64,000 nt of DNA from contig JARWKL010000013.1 of assembly GCA_029961685.1 (NCBI GenBank), positions 23,528,922 through 23,592,921 of the forward strand, read 5' to 3'. The DNA is from Aristolochia californica (taxonomy: Eukaryota; Streptophyta; Magnoliopsida; Piperales; Aristolochiaceae). Made by a program: the position numbers and the translations under genes. Below are positions 57,750-64,000 of this stretch, piece by piece. The notes beneath the pieces are model-generated. The model was given only the letters and a program-made list of their open reading frames with translations, searched no databases and was not told the DNA's origin. The stretch's first letter is position 1. Each line of letters opens with the position of its first letter.

Positions 57750-59570
57750 GCTTGTTTGGAACCCATAGAAAAGAAAAGGGGAGAGAAAAGTATTTTATGT
57801 TATTTGGCAACAGAGAATTATTGAGAGAAAAGAAAATAAGGCCCTCTTAGTGCACTCTGAAAGTGAAAGTGAAAGTACTTTTACAAGTAAAAATAACCCA
57901 AAACCTATTAGTATGCACTGTAAGCAGCAAGTGAAAGAGAATTACCACATTCTTAAGAAAAAAGAGTGAAAGTCAAATCATTCCCTAGGGCTACTGATTC
58001 ATGTTCACTCGCATGCTTACTCGCTCTCTCACTCTTGTTTTGTTCATTTCGCGCTCTCACTTTTGCATTTGGATATAATAAAATTAAACATCTTGAATTA
58101 TTTTATTTTAAAATTTTAAAAAATATATTGCAAATTAATTTTTAATAATTTATTAATTTAAACAAATAGAAATTTCACTTATTTTATTAAAACGTATTTA
58201 AATAAAATTATATTATAAAAATTAAATCTATGATATTAATTTTATAAAATAAAATACACACTTTTTTATTTATATAAATTCATGATTTTAGTACAATATT
58301 TGATTTCAAATTTAAGAGTGAGAATTTAGAAATTAAAAAAGAAATAATTTGTTTAAGTATTTTTATATTATAAAAGTAAGCATTTGTTTGATAATATTAT
58401 TTATTAATTTAAAATAATTTAAAATTTATTATTAATTCAAAATAAGTTAAAATTATTTATTAATTTAAAAAAAGTTAAAATTATTTATTAATTTAAAACA
58501 AAATAAAATTAATTTTATTTTATTCAAATAAAAATATCTAAAATAAAATTTAAATAAAATAAATATATAAAATAAAATACCTTTTTTATATAAATTATTT
58601 ATTTTAAATATTATATTTAATGAGTATTTTAAGAGTGAAAATTTAGATATTTTAAAGTAAAAATTTGATTAACATTTAGATAATATAAAATTTATGATTA
58701 TTTTAAATATTTTAATTTATATATTTAATTAAATTAACTAAAAAATCAATAGTTTTTTAGTTATTTATTAATTTAAAACAATTTAAAATATTTTTATTTT
58801 ATTTAAATAAAACTATCTTATAAAATTAAATCTCTAAAAATAATTTTTTTAATAAAATACCAGCTTTTTATTTACATAAATTTATGATTTTAATATTATA
58901 TTTAATATTTTAAGAGTGAGAATATATATATTAAAATTAAAAATTTGATTAATCATTTGGATATTATAAAAGTAAATTTTTTTAAGTATTTATTATTAAT
59001 TCAGACAAGTTAAAATCTTACTTAACTTATTAGTAGAATAGTTAAATAAAAACTATCTTATGAAAGTTAAATGTATTAGATTATTTTATTACTAAATTTC
59101 TTATGTACTTTCCTTTACACTTTTTACTATACACTAACACAAAAAATTATTTTCCACTATACTTTCCGTTGCACATTCTAATACAAAAAATTAATTCATT
59201 TTCACTAGGTAATTTACAACCAAAGCGCACTAGCAACCCCCCCCCCCCTCTAAGAGTCAAAATCACTTTCTCTTATTTAAAAAATTTTCTCTCATAAAAT
59301 GATTGAAGTTTGGGAGAAAAGAAAAGAAATAGAAACTTGAGATAAATTTTTAATCATCGAAATTTCAAAATATTACTAATTTTATTTTAGTTTTTATTTT
59401 TTATATTTATCCAAACAAGAGAAACTATATTTCTCTTCCATTTTCTCTCTCATTTTCTATGTGCATCCAAACAAGAGAAAAGAAACCTCTTCTCTTTTCT
59501 TTTATTTTCTCTTTCACTTTCTCTTCTCTTCCTTTTCTTTTCTCTCCACTTTTTGTGTTCTAAACACGAC
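57750..59570. mobile_element. AT-rich insertion, probable non-autonomous DNA transposon
   Basis: LTR sequence breaks at ACACTAAAG (57741-57749) and resumes with CTAAAAGATAAG (59571 on), so about 1.8 kb is inserted. The ends are imperfect inverted repeats: GGCTTGTTTGGAACCCATAG at left against GGTCGTGTTTAGAACAC reversed from the right, both followed by GA-rich sequence. Inside is very AT-rich DNA without coding sequence, plus a C-run at 59238-59248. A CTAAAG/CTAAAAG direct repeat may be the target duplication. Superfamily unknown. Confidence 0.6.
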
Positions 59571-60216
59571 CTAAAAGATAAGTCTTAGAATAATTAAAGA
59601 ACTAAACATAAATAGAAGTCTAACATAACTAAAACACCTTGAACTGGGACTCTTTTGTGAAATCTCCTTCCATGAGATTCCTCTTAGACCCCAATTTGAA
59701 TATAATTATACATTATAACATTGGTACAAGTAGAATGATATGGAGGCTAAAAGGAGAGAAATGCCAAAGTTATGGGGAGGTGGCTCAAAGTGTGTTTAGA
59801 GTGCACTGACCATCTTCAAAGCAATTAGGATTGATGGGTGTGTTAGAATCAAACATGACTTAACCTATTAATACAATATAAAACAAAGTTTTACAAAGCT
59901 CTCATATATTTTTAACTGATCTCAATAGTGTCAGTGGGGCCATGAGATGACTTGCTGAGTTTTCAAACCATGCTTCAATCAATGATCAATGGATAACTGA
60001 TCCAATTTCCTCAAGTGCAGAGTTGGGATATGCTGTGTCGCCATATTTGGGTATGATCCCCCTGAAATTATTTTTCCCAGCTTCTTCCTCGGTTGGTCAC
60101 ATATGGGAGGCATTTCCTGAGTTGGTCACATACGGCAGGCAAAGACAAATAGTAGCAATTAAAATTTATTATATCATGTGTATTCATTATTCATTTCAAT
60201 AAAAACAATTAGTAAG
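59571..60216. other. LTR remainder and unassigned DNA
   Basis: 59571-59720 continues the LTR interrupted at 57750 (AAGATAAGTCTTAG, ACTAAAACACCTT). From about 59720 to 60216 I recognise nothing. Confidence 0.5.
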
Positions 60217-60515
60217 TGTTGAATTTATGGAAAAAAGAAATACTTCATTGATTTGATATAATCAGAGTACATGCACCCCTATTTATAATAGAGAAAAGTA
60301 GTAGAGTCTAATTACAATTAAACTACCCTCGTCCCAATTACACCCAAACTCTAACACTTAAAGATAAGTCCTAGTATAATTAAATAACTCAATATAAATA
60401 GAAGACTAACATAACTTAAAATACCTTTAAACTGAAACTCTTCTATGAGGCCTCCTTCCCTAAGACTTCTTATTGCGAGAGTTATGTAAGAGGCTTTCAT
60501 ATTTTCTCTACAACA
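60217..60515 (-). mobile_element. LTR (3' LTR of a minus-strand element)
   Basis: TGTTGAATTTATGG...TCTACAACA, next to the reversed purine tract CTCCCCCTCAATCTGG (60516-60531). Family of 57201-57550 and 12705-13120. Confidence 0.85.
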
Positions 60516-60940
60516 CTCCCCCTCAATCTGGAGTTTATAACTCCAGCTTGCAATGAAAAGGATTCTAGGTCTTCAACTTTCTTTTGCTGCAAATTTTTTT
60601 TCATAGATACAAAAACTTCATCTTTGTGCTCCCCCTTTCTTGAATATTTTTTTCACATTAAAATTACCACAACATATAAATTACATCTTTCTTGTACTTC
60701 TTCTACTTTTCCCCCTCAAGCTGGGAGGCAATGGTAGTGATCTCAACTTGAACCAAATAACATAGATGTAGTAATAAGCTCCTCCATCAATGTGTCCCAA
60801 CCTGGGCACAGACTCTCAAAGGTAGAAATGGGCGACAAATGGGTAATGCTTGTCATTCACAAGATGGCGATAAAAGACCCACGGATCATATAGAAAGTTT
60901 CAATGGACTTCAAACACCCATCTATATATATATATATATA

Positions 60941-61012
<72 letters not shown>

Positions 61013-61500
61013 AAGGTAAACCAACCGAAGCAACACACAAGAGGTATGTGAGAGTCAAACAAAGGATGGCAAGAGAAAGGCTACCAAATAACTAATGCAG
61101 TAATATTGCAGTAGATAACAGGTAAATAATGAAAGTCCTTAAGAGTAATAAGGACACATGAAATAGTCCGCAACGAGTTCATCAATAAATAAGGAAGTTG
61201 CATCAAATAGTATGTTGGAACCGAGTAATAATCCAAGATAATAATCCAACCATAGATAGAGAATTGACTCAAGCCGAATCAAATAGTAGAGCAATATAAT
61301 TGAGTTGTGGAAGAAATAGGTATAAAATTCCGGACCCTGACACATATAACCAAGGTAGAAAAAAGTGAGCCGAGTCAGGTTGACCCAGACTGAGTTAACT
61401 CGGCAGAACAGAAGCAACCTCTGTTAGGTAGGTTCACTGGGTTAACTCGACCTGGTCCAGGTTGGACTGAATTAGCGCTAGATCAAATTTTTCATAAATT
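60516..61500 (-). mobile_element. Non-coding interior of the minus-strand element
   Basis: In reverse it corresponds to parts of 13121-14700: CTCCCAGCTTGAGGGGGA near 60712-60729, the TTCACAAGATGGCGATAAAAG word near 60856, and GTTAACTCGG words near 61395. No coding sequence is seen. Its 5' LTR is not found. Confidence 0.6.
60922..61009. repeat. (TA)n(TG)n microsatellite
   Basis: About ten TA units followed by about 33 uninterrupted TG units. It lies within the element interior. Confidence 0.97.
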
Positions 61501-62080
61501 TGGAAAATATAATTCACCTATAGTGATCTTCTTCCCCGACGTCGAAGCTATAATGGACTCGACGGAAACAACCTTCATCTAGAAATGGCAACTCAGCGGT
61601 GCTGGTGATTCCTGAGCACAGTGGAGAATCGAGTAATCTTCTAGAAATGGCAACACGATAGCGGAGAGATAATTTCGCCTAGCTCAGTATGGAAGGGCCA
61701 GCGAAGAACAAAAACTTCTGAAAAATAGCAACGCAAAACATTCCGAACAGAGATGACAGCCAAACCGACAAACCAGAGAACAAAAACGAAAAGAAAGTTT
61801 TGAAGGGTTGACAGATTTAATAAAACCGAAACAAAGTCTTCTTCTTCCCCACGGAGCTGAACAAAGCGGAATCATAACCAGCTCAGTAAATCAGTCGGGC
61901 AAAACTCAAAATATACAATAACGCAGTAGCGAAACACCATGAAAATCCATTCGATCCATTTCCAACAAAGATAAGAGCCATATAAGAAAAAAACACCAGC
62001 GAAGGGTCAGTTGTTCCAGCCGCAGCCTGTTGTCGTCGTGATATGATGATAATGGAAATTTTCCAGTTCAATGAAGATAC

Positions 62081-63467
62081 GATGATAGATGCCATATTTT
62101 GACATGAGAACTAGGTTAATTATAATAGAATAACCTTTATAATTGTGTTATAGGTGGTTACTTATCGGTTTTCAAATGAAATGAGCATTTATTGAATTTG
62201 GCATTAATCACTGTCGATATTGCATATTTCTCTCTCCTGAATTATATTTCATTATTTTTTAGTCTTATTTCTTCCTGAAATGCTTTTTATAGATTCAATT
62301 ATGGAATTTCAGGAGAATTTGGGTGGAGAAGAAGATATTTACCAAAATGCCCTTAGTGAAATGGAGGTAATTTCTAGGGCAAATCGTTTTAAAATAAGAA
62401 AATCATATTTAAAGAGAAGGGGGAGCGTGAAGAGAAGAGGAAGAGAGACCAAAAGAGAGGACTTTGACCGAAAACAGGGGAGGACCCGAGAGGAGTTCCC
62501 CACCGCTGTTCGCCGGCCAATACCTTTCGCCGCGCCACCGTCGTCCATCGCCGTCCACCGCCGTCCAGCAACTGAGAACAAACCCGAGGAGAGCTCGAGA
62601 GAGTCTTCGTCGAGGTGAGTTCGACAGTCGCTCGCCAGGCCGAGAAGTGATCCGAGAGGGCTTCTCCGGTGCCACTTCCGCTTTCCGACCATCATCCGGC
62701 GTCGTTTACATATTCCGACCAGTCCCGGAGCCATTCCGACTCCAACCGAGACTCGAGAGAGCCGGTTAGAGAACGTCAGCTCTGTTTCGCTCTTTGCCGG
62801 ACGTTACCTCCGTCCGTCGGCTTCTAACCGTCGTCGCCGGCGTCGTCTCTACCTCCGGCCACTCACTATTGCTACCCGACGCCACCAATTTCCGGAAATC
62901 GCAGCACCCGTGAGAACGAGTTGCTGCCCGAGCGAGAGGAGGAAGAAGGGGAGTAATTCGTCATTATTGAATTTAATTTTTCATATGGTTTGAACTTAGG
63001 TTTTGAATGTTAATTGAATCTGATTTGATAATTAAGGTTTATTTAAGATTTGTTTTCTTGATATTTGATTAAATTAGCTAATTAGGGTAAGATTATAATT
63101 GAGGTTGGATTTTGGTATTTTAATCCGATTTCTGTCTTTAACTCTAGGCGCCCGAGAGGGGCTAGACGCAAGGATTGAGAATCCGGATTCGTGGTTACGT
63201 GGCGCTCGAGAGAGGCACGAATCACGGTAAAATCCAGAGTTGACGTTTCCTGTTGTGCAAGTAGTTAATTAAATTATTGCTTGATAATTTAGGATATAAT
63301 TAGTGTTTAGTTCAGATTAATTCATCATATGTGGTTAGGCTAGTTGACTGAAGAATACACGAAATTCAATCCTCCCTGTGGATATGACCCTCGCTTACTG
63401 CTAGATTACATGAACGATTCGTACGCTTGCGAGGTATAAAAGTCGATGTAACTAAAATTCTACATCA
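62081..63467 (+). mobile_element. LTR of an OTA-type (Tat/Athila) gypsy element
   Basis: The 3' edge is fixed by TACATCA at 63461-63467 followed, after six bases, by a tRNA-Asp primer site. The left edge is a guess (TGATAGATGCCATATTTTG). The middle is GC-rich (62480-62950), with CCGCCGTCC-type repeats unlike the surrounding DNA. Before the primer site lies CTGTGGATATGACCCTCGC, familiar from plant Tat/Athila LTRs. Confidence 0.7.
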
Positions 63468-63473
63468 AGTTTT

Positions 63474-63491
63474 TGGCGCCGTTGCCGGGGA
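63474..63491 (+). other. Primer binding site, tRNA-Asp type
   Basis: TGGCGCCGTTGCCGGGGA is the classic primer site of plant Athila/Tat/Ogre elements and is distinct from the tRNA-Met sites elsewhere in the window. Confidence 0.92.
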
Positions 63492-63711
63492 GGCACGTAT
63501 TAAGCGTATATCTTTGTTCTCCATAGTCTTAGGTTAGATTTTATTTTATTTTATTTTTGTTTTTATTTTTATTTTTTATTTTTTTTGCTTTCATAATTTT
63601 AGTTTGGTATTTTTTATGAAATTATTTTTATTTCTTCTAGTTAGTTCATATTTTTAGTAGCGAGTTTGTTAGCTTAATTTGATAGTTCATTTCGTTTCTT
63701 TTTGTGTTTTT

Positions 63712-64000
63712 ATGCACGGGCTCCTCTCCCTAGGTGGACCATTAGCTCCCTTTGTTGAAGAGGTAGAACATATTTGTAGGAAAACACCCGAAGTCAAGTT
63801 AGGAGCTACCATGGCCAATCAGGGCGAACCATTACAGTTACCTGCAGCAGGTGACCGTAGAGCCCTGAGGGATTATTCTATCCCATCCCACTTCACATCA
63901 CCTTCTTGCATTATATTGCCGCCCACTACTGCCGCCAGTTATGAGTTGAAACCGGGTGTGATCCAACTCCTCCCTACATTCTATGGGTTGGATAAGGAGG
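63712..64000 (+). CDS. Gag of OTA-type gypsy element, 5' part
   Basis: An open frame begins at 63712 and is still open at the window end (96 codons). A second in-frame start at 63811 has a near-ideal context, CTACCATGGCC, and may be the true one. Residues RRALRDYSIPSHF and YELKPGVIQLLPTFYGLD resemble the amino part of Tat/Athila gag, where F/YELKP..IQ is conserved. No defect is visible in the part seen. Confidence 0.75.
   Translation, partial: MHGLLSLGGPLAPFVEEVEHICRKTPEVKLGATMANQGEPLQLPAAGDRRALRDYSIPSHFTSPSCIILPPTTAASYELKPGVIQLLPTFYGLDKE

Noticed and set aside
60839..61051. Frame encoding a Val/Cys repeat
   Set aside because: It is a translation of the (TG)n microsatellite.
62280..62769. 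Long overlapping frames on both strands, up to 131 codons
   Set aside because: They arise from GC-rich, stop-poor LTR sequence; three or more frames are open at once.

Overview
This is a repeat-dense stretch of flowering-plant nuclear DNA, most likely from a eudicot. The evidence is an intron-containing R2R3-MYB gene, plant Ty1/copia and Ty3/gypsy elements primed by tRNA-Met or tRNA-Asp sites, a 5S-rRNA-carrying Cassandra-type miniature element, and a fragment of an endogenous pararetrovirus. The sequence does not allow a species call. Only one gene looks intact: a MYB transcription factor of the MYB53/92/93-like group (23477-24586). Its recognisable promoter parts are a TATA box at 23279 and a palindromic G-box at 22593. 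A second host-derived locus, at 17640-18173, is a broken piece of the RIO2 ribosome-biogenesis kinase gene.

Layout. 1-1081: minus-strand caulimovirid-like reverse transcriptase/RNase H fragment, cut by a copia LTR. 1082-6480: minus-strand copia element; its LTR is interrupted by an inverted-LTR element (1512-2946) with a 5-bp target duplication. 6520-12697: two decayed plus-strand copia elements separated by a TRIM-like element; the first meets its minus-strand neighbour head-to-head. 12705-15960: a deletion derivative of the same LTR superfamily with a tandemly duplicated 3' LTR. 16000-26000: the gene-bearing island, which also holds a face-to-face pair of short LTRs (19121-20341). 26000-32500: AT-rich intergenic DNA with LTR scraps and simple repeats. 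32564-37400: decayed copia element, LTR fragments, and a repeat rich in GATCGATC palindromes. 37419-39203: gypsy-type LTR with gag start, an unexplained chimeric segment and a copia RNase H tail.

39204-49953 is a nest at least three levels deep. A copia element carries a 6.2-kb chromovirus (gypsy, 41749-47903, TSD GTTTA). The chromovirus integrase is itself split by a 594-bp Cassandra-like TRIM (45518-46111, TSD ATGAG), whose right junction later duplicated. 49954-62080 holds non-coding LTR-element interiors. A nearly whole minus-strand copia (51697-57058) sits inside another element, and an AT-rich probable DNA transposon (57750-59570) sits inside an LTR. 62081-64000 is the 5' end of an OTA-type gypsy element with a tRNA-Asp primer site and a gag frame running off the window.

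Apart from the MYB gene and perhaps the last gag, the coding sequences found here are damaged. I found no new multi-gene system. The novelty lies in the structure: repeated head-to-head retroelement junctions, nested insertions dated by their duplications, a TATA box conserved inside a palindrome in the LTRs, and LTR minisatellite copy-number change. Family assignments rest on recalled motifs, not on database searches.
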